A DNA stretch of 53,125 nucleotides from the NCBI RefSeq assembly GCF_008123965.1, contig NZ_VSTH01000039.1:1-53125 (forward strand), read 5' to 3'. Both the position numbers and the translations under genes were made by a program. Of the stretch, positions 14,921 to 24,171 are shown one piece after another. Every line of letters begins with the position of its first letter. Positions within the stretch are counted from its first letter, which is position 1. The notes beneath the pieces are model-generated. The model saw only the letters and a list, made by a program, of their open reading frames with translations. It was not told the origin of the DNA and ran no database searches. The DNA comes from Bradyrhizobium hipponense. Its GTDB lineage: Bacteria > Pseudomonadota > Alphaproteobacteria > Rhizobiales > Xanthobacteraceae.

Positions 14921-16123
14921 ATGACATCGCGGTCCCCCTCCTCGTCCCGTATCTGGCCCCTGCTCGCTCTCAACTTCTTCATGGCCGACATGCAGTCGGG
15001 CATCGGACCGTTCGTCGGCGTCTTCCTCCAGGAGCGCGGCTGGGCGAGTGGATTGATCGGCACTGCGATGACGGTGGGCAATGTTGCGGGCATGCTGATC
15101 ACGACGCCGATCGGCGGTTTCATCGATGCCAGCCGCAACAAGCGGCTGTGGGTCGTCATTCCCGGCATCTGTGTGGTCGCGGCGTCCGCGATCATCCTGA
15201 TCTCGCAGAATTTCTGGGCCGTCACCTTTTCCCAGGTTGCGCAATCGCTGGCGAGCGCCGCGATCGTTCCGGCGGTGACCGGCATCACGCTCGGCATCGC
15301 GAAGCAGAAAGGATTCAATGCGCTGAACGGGCGCAACCAGGCATTCAATCATGCCGGCAACATGGTCGGCGCGGCGGTGTCGGGCTATCTGGGCTATAAA
15401 TTCGGTTACGTCGCCGTGTTCGTGCTGGCGGCGCTATTCGGCGCCATCGCGGTCGGCTGCGTGATGATGATTCCCGCGAAGGCGATCGACGACCGCGCCG
15501 CGCGCGGCAGCAAGGAGGATGATCCCGACAGCCAGCCGGATGCGCTCACGATGCTGCTCAAGCACAAGCCGCTGCTCGTCTTGGCGCTGGCGCTCGCCCT
15601 GTTCCATCTCGGCAACGCGGCGATCGTGCCGCTCTACGGGCTTGCGGCGGTGGCCGAAAGCCAGGCCAATGGGCCGAGCTTCGTTGCCACCACCATTGTG
15701 ATCGCCCAGGGCGTGATGATCGTGACCGCGCTGATCGCGATGCAAGTCGCGAGCAAGCGCAATTACTGGCCGGTGATCCTGGTCTCTTTCATGTTCCTGC
15801 CCATTCGCGGCGTGCTCGCATTCTTCGTCACGGGATGGTGGGGCGTCGTGCCGATGCAGGTGCTCGACGGCATCGGCACGGGACTTCAGACCGTCGCCGT
15901 CCCCGGCATGGTCGCCCGCTCGCTCAACGGCACCGGGCGCATCAATCTCGGCCAGGGCGCCGTGATCACCGTGCAGGGCGTCGGCGCAAGCCTCAGTGCT
16001 GCGCTCGGCGGCTGGATCGCCCAGTGGATCGGCTACGGCCCGACCTTCCTGCTGCTCGGCAGCTTCGGGCTGGCGTCGATGGCGCTATGGCTCGCGTTCG
16101 GGGCTGCGGTGAAGAAGTATTGA
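14921..16123 (+). CDS. MFS transporter
   Basis: A 400-residue major facilitator with about 12 hydrophobic helices. The first pair reads PLLALNFFMADMQSGIGPFVGVFL, and the loop 2-3 region has TPIGGFIDASRNKRLW, a variant of the family's G-x-x-x-D-(R/K)-x-G-R motif. A charged cytoplasmic loop (KAIDDRAARGSKEDD) separates the two halves. Substrate unknown; the family includes efflux pumps. Start ATG 14921 is tentative since no strong ribosome-binding site precedes it; a TTG at 14912 is in frame. Confidence 0.85.
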   Translation: MTSRSPSSSRIWPLLALNFFMADMQSGIGPFVGVFLQERGWASGLIGTAMTVGNVAGMLITTPIGGFIDASRNKRLWVVIPGICVVAASAIILISQNFWAVTFSQVAQSLASAAIVPAVTGITLGIAKQKGFNALNGRNQAFNHAGNMVGAAVSGYLGYKFGYVAVFVLAALFGAIAVGCVMMIPAKAIDDRAARGSKEDDPDSQPDALTMLLKHKPLLVLALALALFHLGNAAIVPLYGLAAVAESQANGPSFVATTIVIAQGVMIVTALIAMQVASKRNYWPVILVSFMFLPIRGVLAFFVTGWWGVVPMQVLDGIGTGLQTVAVPGMVARSLNGTGRINLGQGAVITVQGVGASLSAALGGWIAQWIGYGPTFLLLGSFGLASMALWLAFGAAVKKY

Positions 16124-16200
16124 GGACATCTCACTGTCCCCGCTTGCGGCAGGACAATCGCATATGAGACGAGCGTTGGACGCGCTCAAGCTTCCACAGC

Positions 16201-16283
16201 GTCATGGCCGGGCTTGTCCCGGCCATCCACGCCTTTTCCGCTGCATGAAGAACGTGGATGCCCGGGACAAGCCCGGGCATGAC
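16201..16283. repeat. Interspersed palindromic repeat, GTCATGGCCGGGCTTGTCC type
   Basis: GTCATGGCCGGGCTTGTCC...GGCCATCCACG near the left end pairs with CGTGGATGCCCGGGACAAGC...CATGAC at the right end. A second copy lies at 32611-32735. It separates the convergent MFS and acyl-CoA ligase genes. Confidence 0.75.
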
Positions 16284-16343
16284 GACACCTTGCGAGTGTT
16301 TAAATGCGATAGTCCTGCGACACGCGGGAGAGACGAAAAGCCC

Positions 16344-17957
16344 TCACGTGCCAAAATTCTTCTGGATCGCCTTGTCGAGCGTCTCGCCGCCGACGAAGCG
16401 CTGGCGCAGCTCGCGCTTGAGCAGCTTGCCGCTCGGGTTCTTCGGCAGGCTGTCGACGAAAATCACGCGCTTCGGCACCTTGAAATGCGCCATCTGGCCG
16501 GCGCAGTGCTTGATGACGGAGTCTTCGTCCAGCTTCTCGCCGCTCTTGACCACGACGATGGCGGTCACCGCCTCGATCCAGCGTGGATCCGGCAGGCCCA
16601 CGACCGCGACCTCGGAGACCGCGGGGATGCGATAGACCATCTCCTCGACCTCACGGCTCGCGACGTTCTCGCCGCCGGTCTTGATCATGTCCTTGACGCG
16701 GTCGACCACGGTGATGTGGCCTTCGGCATCGACGGTGGCAAGATCGCCGGAGTGAAACCAGCCGCCGGAGAACGCCGCCGCGGTCTTCACCGGATCGTTG
16801 TAATAGCCGGACAACAGATGCGGCGAGCGGTGCACGATCTCGCCGACCTCTCCGACCTTGACGTCCTCCATCGACGTGTTGACCACCCGCGTCTCGACAT
16901 TGAGCACGGGCTTGCCGGCCGAGCCGGCCTTGCGCAGCTGGTCCTCGGGCCGCAGCACGGTGGCGAGCGGGGCGATCTCGGTCTGGCCGTAGAAATTCCA
17001 GAATTTGACGTTGGGCAGGCGGCGCTGGAGCTCCAGCAGCACCTCCACCGGCATGATCGAGGCGCCGTAATAGCCCTTCTGCAATGTCGACAGATCGGTC
17101 TTGTCGAAATTCGGCGAGCGCAGCATCGCGATCCAGATCGTCGGCGGCGCGAAGAACGAGGTGATCTTGTGCGCCTGGATCAGCGCCAGGATGTTGTCGG
17201 CGCTCGGCTTGCCCGTGATCACGCCGGAGGCGCCGAGGTAAACTTGCGGCCCCAGGAAGACGTCGAGCTGGGCGCAGTGATAGAGCGGCAGCGCGTGCAG
17301 GAACTTGTCTTCCACGCTCATTCCGCCGTCGATGATGCAGCTGACATACTGCCACATCACGGCTTCATGGGTCAGCATCGCGCCCTTGGGGAGGGACTCC
17401 GTGCCACTGGTATAGACGATCTGCGCGAGATCGCGGCTGTCGACGGAGGCGTCCAGGAATGAGCTGTCATCGTGCAGCAGGTCGTCGAAGGTGGTGAGGC
17501 CCGCGGGCGCCGTCGCAGGATCCTCGCCCGGCAGCCAGATCAGCTTTTCGACGGCGCAGTCTTTGGCGCTGGCAGCGCGCGCGGGCTCGACGAAATCGGG
17601 GCCGGCCGCGAGCAGCTTGGCGCCGGAGCTCTTCAGGATGAAATTGACCTCATCCGGATTGAGCATGAAGTTGATCGGCACCAGCACCGCGCCGATCCGC
17701 GCCACCGCAAAGCGAAGCGCCGCGAAGGCATGCGAGTTGCGCGAGAGCACCGCGACGCGGTCGCCCTTCTTCACGCCGAGGCCGAGCAGGCCACGGCCAA
17801 GCCGGTTGCAGATCGCGTCGAGCTCGGCAAAGCTCCAGCTCACGCTGCCGCAGCTCACCGCGAGCTTGTCCGGCTCGCGGCCTGCCGAGCGGCGCAGGAG
17901 ATCGCCGATGGAATGCTCGCGGGCTTTCGCGATGGTGTGAGTAAGGTCCTCGGCCAT
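16344..17957 (-). CDS. Acyl-CoA synthetase (AMP-forming, FadD-like)
   Basis: A 537-residue adenylate-forming ligase. The nucleotide-binding loop YTSGTESLPKG is at 182-192; YGQTE marks the adenine/acyl pocket, GWFHSGDLATVD and VDRVKDMIKTGGENV the hinge, and NPSGKLLKREL carries the C-terminal catalytic Lys. It activates a carboxylic acid to its CoA thioester at the inner face of the membrane or in the cytosol. The chain-length preference cannot be read from sequence. ATG at 17957 follows GGAG; an in-frame ATG at 17969 overlaps that site and an upstream frame lacks homology. Confidence 0.92.
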   Translation of the reverse strand: MAEDLTHTIAKAREHSIGDLLRRSAGREPDKLAVSCGSVSWSFAELDAICNRLGRGLLGLGVKKGDRVAVLSRNSHAFAALRFAVARIGAVLVPINFMLNPDEVNFILKSSGAKLLAAGPDFVEPARAASAKDCAVEKLIWLPGEDPATAPAGLTTFDDLLHDDSSFLDASVDSRDLAQIVYTSGTESLPKGAMLTHEAVMWQYVSCIIDGGMSVEDKFLHALPLYHCAQLDVFLGPQVYLGASGVITGKPSADNILALIQAHKITSFFAPPTIWIAMLRSPNFDKTDLSTLQKGYYGASIMPVEVLLELQRRLPNVKFWNFYGQTEIAPLATVLRPEDQLRKAGSAGKPVLNVETRVVNTSMEDVKVGEVGEIVHRSPHLLSGYYNDPVKTAAAFSGGWFHSGDLATVDAEGHITVVDRVKDMIKTGGENVASREVEEMVYRIPAVSEVAVVGLPDPRWIEAVTAIVVVKSGEKLDEDSVIKHCAGQMAHFKVPKRVIFVDSLPKNPSGKLLKRELRQRFVGGETLDKAIQKNFGT

Positions 17958-18103
17958 ATTTCTCCCCATGAAATTCTTGCTTCCGGTGATGATGCACGAC
18001 CGGAACGTAGGGCTCAAGCCAATGATGGCCCGCAGGTCGGACGAGGAAGCGCCGGCGTATCACCGGACGCTTCGAGTTCGTGGCGCATTGCGCGCCGAAA
18101 CAC

Positions 18104-18592
18104 TCAGAGCTTGTGTCCCTTCTGGCGCAGTGCCTCGATCAGGCGCTGCTTCAGCTCGTCGGCAGCCTTCTGGCTGACGTCCTGACTGATCTGCGCGCTG
18201 GCCTGCGCCAGCGCGTCCGACTTCTCCAAAAACTTCCGCCCTACAGGCCCGGCGTAGAACGCCTCGACCTGGCGCAGCTCGTCGAGGGTGAAGCTCGCGG
18301 CGTAGAGGGCCGCGATCTGATCGATCATCGAGGCGACGTACGGTGCATAGATCTCGGACCCGGGCGCCGTCACTACATCGTAGTCACGCTCGATCTCCGG
18401 CCTGTCCTGGGCGACCACGGGCCGGAGCTTGAGCAGCAATTGTGGCAACAGGGCACGATACTGGTCCGCAATCTTCAGCGTGACGACGAGCTTGCGCGCC
18501 GCATTGATCGCCTCGGGCGACGGCGTTTGCGCCGATGCACCGCAGACGAGGAACAGGAGCGTGCCGGCAATCGTCAACAAGCGTCTGGACAT
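18104..18592 (-). CDS. DUF2059 domain-containing periplasmic protein
   Basis: A 162-residue protein with a signal peptide (residues 1-21, RRLLTIAGTLLFLVCGASA) and a helical DUF2059 domain, recognised by SFTLDELRQVEAFYAGPVGRKFLEK (about 98-122), where a short helix precedes the F-Y-x-(S/G)-P-x-G-x-K signature. Such proteins are predicted to be periplasmic; function unknown. GAGGGG precedes ATG at 18592. It is 36 bp downstream of opgC on the same strand. Confidence 0.85.
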   Translation of the reverse strand: MSRRLLTIAGTLLFLVCGASAQTPSPEAINAARKLVVTLKIADQYRALLPQLLLKLRPVVAQDRPEIERDYDVVTAPGSEIYAPYVASMIDQIAALYAASFTLDELRQVEAFYAGPVGRKFLEKSDALAQASAQISQDVSQKAADELKQRLIEALRQKGHKL

Positions 18593-18628
18593 GGACCCCT
18601 CCGTGAGAACGCGGGCGGCGCGGTGATT

Positions 18629-19846
18629 TCAACGGCTCGCAGGCACCGCCGCGGCGGTCGCGGCCGGGACGCTTTCTGATGCGGTCTCGGACTCCTCGAC
18701 CTCCGTCACCTTTACGAACAGGTTCGGCACCCGCTTGGCGCGATCGAGCAGCCACGCGGCTCCGATCATGATGACGATGCCGGCGATGGAGACGGCGAGC
18801 TGCTCCCACACGCCCTTGTTGTACTGGGTCAGGATCCAGTGCGCCGAGAACGACAGGAAGACGCCGAGGCAGAAGATCGGCAGCGAATGCTGGCCGCACA
18901 GGATCACAGGGCGCAGCCAGGCCCCGTGCAGCGCCCGCCATTTGCGCGAGATGAAATGGGTGATCCAGACCGCCAGCGCCAGGAAATGCGTGAAGCGCAG
19001 CATATCGAGATCGGTCTTGTCGATCGGGTAGATCGCCTTGATCATCCATTTCGGGATCAGCGCCTCGAGGGCGGGGACGTGCCAGGTCATCACGATCAGA
19101 AGCGCGAAGGCGAGCCAGGCGGCGGCCAGCGCCATCGTCGCCTTCGACCAGACCCATTTTGCGACCTTGTCGATCTGGCCGATGCCGCACCAGGCCGCGA
19201 ACACGAACATCAGCTGCCAGCAGTACGGGTTGAAGTACCAGGTCGTGCCGGGCGGATAGGAGGCGATATTCCAGTTGAACCAGCGCGCCAGCACATAGAG
19301 CACAGCTGAGGCCGCAAGGGTCAGGTTCGGCCGGCGCACCAGGCACCAGACGATGAAGGGCGCGGCGAACACCAGCGTGATGTAGAGCGGCAGCACGTCG
19401 AGATTGACCGGCTTGTATTTCAAAACGATCGCCTGCCCGATCAGCTCGTCCGGATGCGACAGGAAATTGAACACGTTGAATTCGTGCTCGTACATCGGAT
19501 TGTCGAAACGGCGCGCGGTGCGGGCGATCTGCGCCGTGAACAGAAGGAAAAGCATGATGTGGGCGACATACATCTCGGCCGCGCGCCGCCACAGCCGCTT
19601 GAGCGCCGCGAGAAACCAGCCGCCCGCGACGATCGGCCCGTAGATCCAGCCGACGAGATAGCCTGATATGAAGACGAAGAACTCGGCGGCATCGCTGAAG
19701 CCGTAATTGCGCAGCGTCAGCCAGGCGACGACGTCGTGCGGGATGTGGTCGAGGAAGATCATCCACAGCCCGATGCCGCGGAACAGATCGAGTCGCAGAT
19801 CGCGCTCGATTGGCGCCAACAGAGCTTGCTGGTCCCGTGCAATCAT
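18629..19846 (-). CDS. opgC: OpgC-domain membrane acyltransferase (glucan modification)
   Basis: A 405-residue polytopic membrane protein of about 10 helices. The N-terminal RDLRLDLFRGIGLWMIFLDH and the early block SDAAEFFVFISGYLVG are hallmarks of OpgC, which adds succinyl groups to osmoregulated periplasmic glucans. The C-terminal 25 residues are Ala/Glu-rich and probably disordered. The symbol is assigned by domain only, and this group may modify other periplasmic glycans in rhizobia. ATG at 19846 follows GAGG. Confidence 0.85.
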   Translation of the reverse strand: MIARDQQALLAPIERDLRLDLFRGIGLWMIFLDHIPHDVVAWLTLRNYGFSDAAEFFVFISGYLVGWIYGPIVAGGWFLAALKRLWRRAAEMYVAHIMLFLLFTAQIARTARRFDNPMYEHEFNVFNFLSHPDELIGQAIVLKYKPVNLDVLPLYITLVFAAPFIVWCLVRRPNLTLAASAVLYVLARWFNWNIASYPPGTTWYFNPYCWQLMFVFAAWCGIGQIDKVAKWVWSKATMALAAAWLAFALLIVMTWHVPALEALIPKWMIKAIYPIDKTDLDMLRFTHFLALAVWITHFISRKWRALHGAWLRPVILCGQHSLPIFCLGVFLSFSAHWILTQYNKGVWEQLAVSIAGIVIMIGAAWLLDRAKRVPNLFVKVTEVEESETASESVPAATAAAVPASR

Positions 19847-20174
19847 GGCCCCGCCTCTTCCGGTGGGCGTCGCGCCGTCGCGGCGCCGATAAAATCGGAT
19901 GCTAAAAAATGTGAATCAAGAGTCACCTGGCCCTGCGGCTAGGCCAACGGTAGCCGACCTCTGTCCGCGTGCAAGAGGCTTTCAGGGGGCTTTGTCACGG
20001 AGCGGACGGCAAGAGCGGGCGGCATGAGCGTGGCGTTCTCTGCCCTGCACAACGGGCAGGGCCTTTAAGAACGGCGAAAACAACCCCATGCACAGTAGCT
20101 AAGTCATTGTGCTGCCTGCAAGATTTATCTGACATATCGACTGCGCCGGCACACTGGTGGAGCCGAGAGAAGGA
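19847..20174. other. 328-bp intergenic region without a visible gene
   Basis: It contains the promoter side of the opgC gene and the 3' side of the cyclase gene, both minus strand. A hairpin GCCCTGC-N7-GCAGGGC lies at about 20042-20062, without a clear T-run on the minus strand. I see no supported coding frame. Confidence 0.6.
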
Positions 20175-23100
20175 TCAGGTCAGCTCATCGCCCCGGGCGA
20201 GCATCTCGCTCAACATCGCCTCGGCCTTCTGCCTGAGCGGCAGCGCACCACTCTCGGATGCGATCGCGATGGTGCCGCGCAGGGCAGCGAGAATAGCCGC
20301 CTTGTTCTCGTCGCTTGACGGCGGCGTCACCACGGCCTCGCCGAACAGGGCCTCGGCCTCGAGGCCAGCAAACCCCTGCTGTCGGGCGGTGTTGCGCGCC
20401 TCGCGCAGCATGTTCTGCGCGGCCTGGACATCGCCGAGCCGGCTGGTGGCAAGCGCCAGGTAGATCGAGCTGCGCAGCACTGCGGAGGTATAGCCGACCG
20501 CCTTCGCCTCCTCGCGCGCTTCGCCAAGCATGCCGCGCGCCCGGTCGAACAGTCCCTGCTCCAGATAGGCGATGCCGAGATGGCAGGCGAGCACGGGGAC
20601 GAACAGCCGGATGCCATGCTTCTGCGCGAGGACAAAACCTTGCTCGAGAATGGCCGCGGCCGCCGCCGGATCGTTGCGGCCGAGCATCAGCCAGCCGCCG
20701 CTATAGGCTGCGGCGACGCGGTCATAGGGACGGCCCGTCTCCTCCGCAATCGCGGCGGCCTGCTGCCGAAGCTGCTCGGCGACATCGAGCCCGCCCATGA
20801 CGGTGTGGGTGAAGCTCTTCATCATGCAGCAGAGCAGGAGCAGGGATCGGGGGGTCGTGCCAATCGGGGCGCCGGCCTCCGCACCCGTCAAATGGGCATG
20901 GGCAACAGCCAACGTCTTCTCCGATTCATGATAGCGACCGGCAAGGAAATAGGCCTGTCCCAGGCTATATTGTGCGAGATTGCGCCAGCCGGGATCACCC
21001 CACTCTCCCGCGAGACGAACGACTTCCTCGCCGATCGCGACAGCTTCAACGGGCGTACCATAGAAATTCTGTGCACCCGCTCTGACGGTCATCGCCGCCA
21101 CCTTGCGTCCGATGTCGCCGATGGCATCAGCGCGCCGTTCGGCATCCTTTCCCAGCTCAAGGGCCTCGGCAACGCGGCCAGACCCCGCAAAAGCCAGGCG
21201 CGCCTCCATCCGCAGGTCAATGGCATCCGTTTCCCGCGAATGGGACACCGGCATCTTGTCGAGCGAGCCCATCGCGATCTCGAAGTAATCGACCGCATCG
21301 GCATATGCCGAGCGGGCCAGACATTTTCGAGCGGCGCTCCTGCCGTGGTGAAACGCCTTCTGCCACTCCTTCGCACGCGTCGCATGATAGCAGAGTGTAT
21401 CCGGGCCATCGGACCACATCTCTTCGCTCTCGAAGGCCGCTAGAATTGCGGCATGAATGCCCTCGCGCACCTTTTCGACCATCGAGTCGTAGGTCACCTG
21501 TCGAACCATTTCGTGTCGAAATTCGAGGGAGTCCTCCAATTCACTGTCGATCCTGACGAGTAACTCGGCTCGATCGAGTGCAGCGAGATAATTCTGTAGG
21601 GCGTCCTCCGGCAGCGCCGCCACTTTGCGCAGCATGGCCTGGTTCGCGCGAGGGCCAAGCGAGGCGGCGATCTGGAGAAGCGAGCGTTCCTGCCGCGAGA
21701 TCCGGTCCAGCCGGGCTGCGATCACCCCCTGGATGCTGCTCGGGATACCGAGCTCGTCAACAGGCCGCACGAGGGACAGGTCACCCCATTGGCCCAGAAG
21801 CGTGCCGCTGTCCTTCAGACTGCGGCAGACTTCCTCGATGAAGAGCGGGACATTGGCCGTGTGAGAAATGATCCGGTTCTTCAAGTCCACATTTGCCGTG
21901 GAAGGGCCAAGCATCTCTGCGAGCATGGCCAACCCTGAATCATTATCGAGCGGCCGCATCGCCACGATTTCTGCGTGACAGCGCGCGATCCAGACCGGCA
22001 TTCCGTCAGGCCTGCTTGTGAGCAATACAAGCAGGTTGGGAATCTGCAATCCTGCAAGGGCAGCTATGACCGCGTCGCTGGCTCGATCAATCCAATGCAG
22101 GTCCTCGATGAAAAGGACGGTGCGCTGCTGACGGGCTACACGCTCCACAACCGCGCAGCTCGCATCGGAAATCGCGCGGCCCCGCGCGTAAGGCTCCAGT
22201 TCGCTCCAACTTGCGTCCGAAACGGGTAGATCCAATACGGCATCGAGCGCAAGCTGATGGATCCCCGACAGCTCCTTTCGGGGATCCGCCAAACGACCCG
22301 GCTCTCTGGCGGCCGCCTCCACGACCGAGAGCATGACGCGCTTGAGCGTGCTGAACGATGCACCCTGGAGATTCGGACTGCATTCGGCATCGATCAACCG
22401 CCAACCATCGGTCCGGAGGCCCTGCACAAACTCATGCGCCAGCCGCGACTTGCCAATGCCGGCGTCGCCCATCAGCAGAACGGTCTGCCGGCTTGCGCTC
22501 ACCCTTTCGGTAGCACGCCAGAGCAGAGCGCGCTCCGTCGTGCGATCGACGAACCGGGAGACGCTGCGCGCTCGTCGCACCCGCCAGCTCGAAAGATCGC
22601 TCGCGCCCATGACCCGGTAGACGGGGAGCGGCTCGCTGAAGCCGCGCAGTGCCTTGCGGCCCAAGGCTTCGAACCGGACATGCCCATCCGCGAGCTTCTG
22701 ACAGGCTTCCGACACGTAGATCTGATTTGCTTCGGCGGCCGACTCCAGCCGCGCCGCCAGATGCTGGGCAGCGCCGCCGATCTCGTAGACTTTGGAGAAC
22801 TCGCTGGCGACCATGTAGGCCACGACGTGGCCGGAGTGGAGACCGACCCGAACCTGCAGTCCGGGATCGCCCAGGCTCGCGACACGCCGGACCAGCTCGA
22901 TGGCGGCGTGACAGGCCAGCGGAGCATGGTTGTCGTCCGCGATCGGTGCACCAAACACCGCCGCCACTCCGTCGCCTAGCTCCTTGCTGACGATTCCGCC
23001 GAACTGGCGTACCGCTCCCCTCATGGCGGCCAGAGCGGGCTCCAGGCGCGAGACAGCCTCCTCCGGCTCCAGTTCGGCAACAAGCCCGGTGGAATCGACG

Positions 23101-23234
23101 ACGTCGGCCCGGAGAATTGTCACAAATCGTCGTTCGCTGTCGGGATCGACGCGCAGACGGCGCACCGCTGCTCCACATTTGGAGCACCAGCTATCACCCG
23201 GATCAATCGCCGACTGACACGCGAAGCAATGCAT
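20175..23234 (-). CDS. Class III cyclase-like / AAA (STAND-like) ATPase / TPR protein
   Basis: A 1019-residue multidomain protein. Residues 3-20 hold two CxxC pairs (CFAC, CSKC), a zinc ribbon. A class III nucleotidyl cyclase domain follows (about 36-200): metal Asp44 and Asp88 (RADVVDSTGL; KELGDGVAAVFG), Lys84, and transition-state Arg162, but the usual Asn of VNLAAR is His158 (QHLAARLE), a change also seen in other AAA-type cyclases. The ATPase has Walker A GDAGIGKS (256-263) and a Walker B-like VLFIEDLHWID. The C-terminal 400 residues are helical repeats of TPR type. Start ATG 23234 is preferred (GGAAG at 7 nt; complete ribbon); ATG 23318 is possible. A signalling hub or regulator is likely; cyclase activity is unproven. 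Confidence 0.85.
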   Translation of the reverse strand: MHCFACQSAIDPGDSWCSKCGAAVRRLRVDPDSERRFVTILRADVVDSTGLVAELEPEEAVSRLEPALAAMRGAVRQFGGIVSKELGDGVAAVFGAPIADDNHAPLACHAAIELVRRVASLGDPGLQVRVGLHSGHVVAYMVASEFSKVYEIGGAAQHLAARLESAAEANQIYVSEACQKLADGHVRFEALGRKALRGFSEPLPVYRVMGASDLSSWRVRRARSVSRFVDRTTERALLWRATERVSASRQTVLLMGDAGIGKSRLAHEFVQGLRTDGWRLIDAECSPNLQGASFSTLKRVMLSVVEAAAREPGRLADPRKELSGIHQLALDAVLDLPVSDASWSELEPYARGRAISDASCAVVERVARQQRTVLFIEDLHWIDRASDAVIAALAGLQIPNLLVLLTSRPDGMPVWIARCHAEIVAMRPLDNDSGLAMLAEMLGPSTANVDLKNRIISHTANVPLFIEEVCRSLKDSGTLLGQWGDLSLVRPVDELGIPSSIQGVIAARLDRISRQERSLLQIAASLGPRANQAMLRKVAALPEDALQNYLAALDRAELLVRIDSELEDSLEFRHEMVRQVTYDSMVEKVREGIHAAILAAFESEEMWSDGPDTLCYHATRAKEWQKAFHHGRSAARKCLARSAYADAVDYFEIAMGSLDKMPVSHSRETDAIDLRMEARLAFAGSGRVAEALELGKDAERRADAIGDIGRKVAAMTVRAGAQNFYGTPVEAVAIGEEVVRLAGEWGDPGWRNLAQYSLGQAYFLAGRYHESEKTLAVAHAHLTGAEAGAPIGTTPRSLLLLCCMMKSFTHTVMGGLDVAEQLRQQAAAIAEETGRPYDRVAAAYSGGWLMLGRNDPAAAAAILEQGFVLAQKHGIRLFVPVLACHLGIAYLEQGLFDRARGMLGEAREEAKAVGYTSAVLRSSIYLALATSRLGDVQAAQNMLREARNTARQQGFAGLEAEALFGEAVVTPPSSDENKAAILAALRGTIAIASESGALPLRQKAEAMLSEMLARGDELT

Positions 23235-23494
23235 TCCAGCGCTTCCAACGACTGCCGTGGCAGCCCCGCCCCAACGCCCCGGGGCGTTCCGCCTTACATT
23301 ACCGAACAGGAGATGCATGGCAATCAGGTATGCGACATACGCGATGTTACAGGATGGTGGCTCTCTGGACGAAGTACAGTCCTGGGTGGTAGCGTAATGC
23401 GCACACCAAATCGGGTGATCGGCCGCAGCGTGACGCGTATTTTCGGCCAACGCGGTAGAGGTTTTGACAAACAGATATATCGAGGAAAGAGGCG

Positions 23495-23989
23495 ATGGCC
23501 GGACTGACATATAGCGGCAAGGCATTTCGAGATTTGATGAACAGCAATTACTATCCTCTGGCGAATATGAAAAAGAGCGTCGCGAAGCTCAAGGCATCGG
23601 ACGACATCGATCTGCCGACGTTGGAATACGGCCAGTACCACCTGATTTTGGCCCCGGCATCGCAGTGGCCGCAGGGAAGCGCCAAGTACTGGCACAAGGA
23701 GAAGGGCCGGGCCCGCGTCGACCTCAGCAGCCAGCCGAACACGATCCCATTGTCCAAGGATGAGCCCGGCGTCATCCCCCTGACGCGATGCGATCTGCTC
23801 GATGCCTGCGTCCGGAAATGCTTCAACTCCGAGCCGCCGATCCCGATGAAGACGAAGATCATCACCCACGCAGCCAGCGATGCCTACGCTCACCGGCACG
23901 AGATCCGGCTGGAGTGGGAATACAAGAAGGGCGAGGACAAGGCGCCGACGCTGCTCTATCTGACGATGGTCTGCCCGCACAGATCCTGA
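23495..23989 (+). CDS. Hypothetical protein (164 aa)
   Basis: I do not recognise this family. The protein starts MAGLTYSGKAFRDLMNSNYY, is mixed alpha/beta with aromatic residues (LEYGQYHLILAP, SAKYWHKEKGR), and ends in a strand pattern EIRLEWEYKKGEDKAPTLL. No signal peptide or membrane helix. It begins next to a GAGGAAAGAGG ribosome-binding region, divergent from the cyclase/ATPase gene with 260 bp between starts, and is followed 182 bp later by the SNase-like gene. Confidence 0.7.
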   Translation: MAGLTYSGKAFRDLMNSNYYPLANMKKSVAKLKASDDIDLPTLEYGQYHLILAPASQWPQGSAKYWHKEKGRARVDLSSQPNTIPLSKDEPGVIPLTRCDLLDACVRKCFNSEPPIPMKTKIITHAASDAYAHRHEIRLEWEYKKGEDKAPTLLYLTMVCPHRS

Positions 23990-24171
23990 TTCAGCCGAAT
24001 CCGAGCCGGTCCGTCGCGCCTCGCTCTGCGCCACGGATTGATCCTGCCCTGTCGCGTGCGACCGGCACCTCCCGTCATGGGACTGTCGCACGAAGATGAT
24101 CCGCTGCTCGCAAGTGTGCGCGCGCCCCCTTCTCCGAAACGACAGCCGCGCCCGTTTGACAGGAGCGGCCG

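Noticed and set aside
14729..15352. N-terminal extension of the zinc-ribbon MBL frame
   Set aside because: The extension overlaps the divergent MFS gene and its residues are of antisense type; ATG 14728 has a ribosome-binding site.
16164..17462. 432-residue plus-strand frame opposite the acyl-CoA ligase
   Set aside because: Antisense shadow of a strongly supported ligase gene; Asp/His/Leu-rich with no recognisable motif.
18384..19766. 460-residue minus-strand frame overlapping opgC and the DUF2059 gene
   Set aside because: Frame-shifted shadow of opgC; Arg/Ala-rich without hydrophobic helices, and it runs across two genes.
20042..20062. Hairpin GCCCTGC-N7-GCAGGGC considered as a terminator
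   Set aside because: No T-run follows in the direction of the neighbouring minus-strand genes, and it lies upstream of the cyclase 3' end rather than after opgC.
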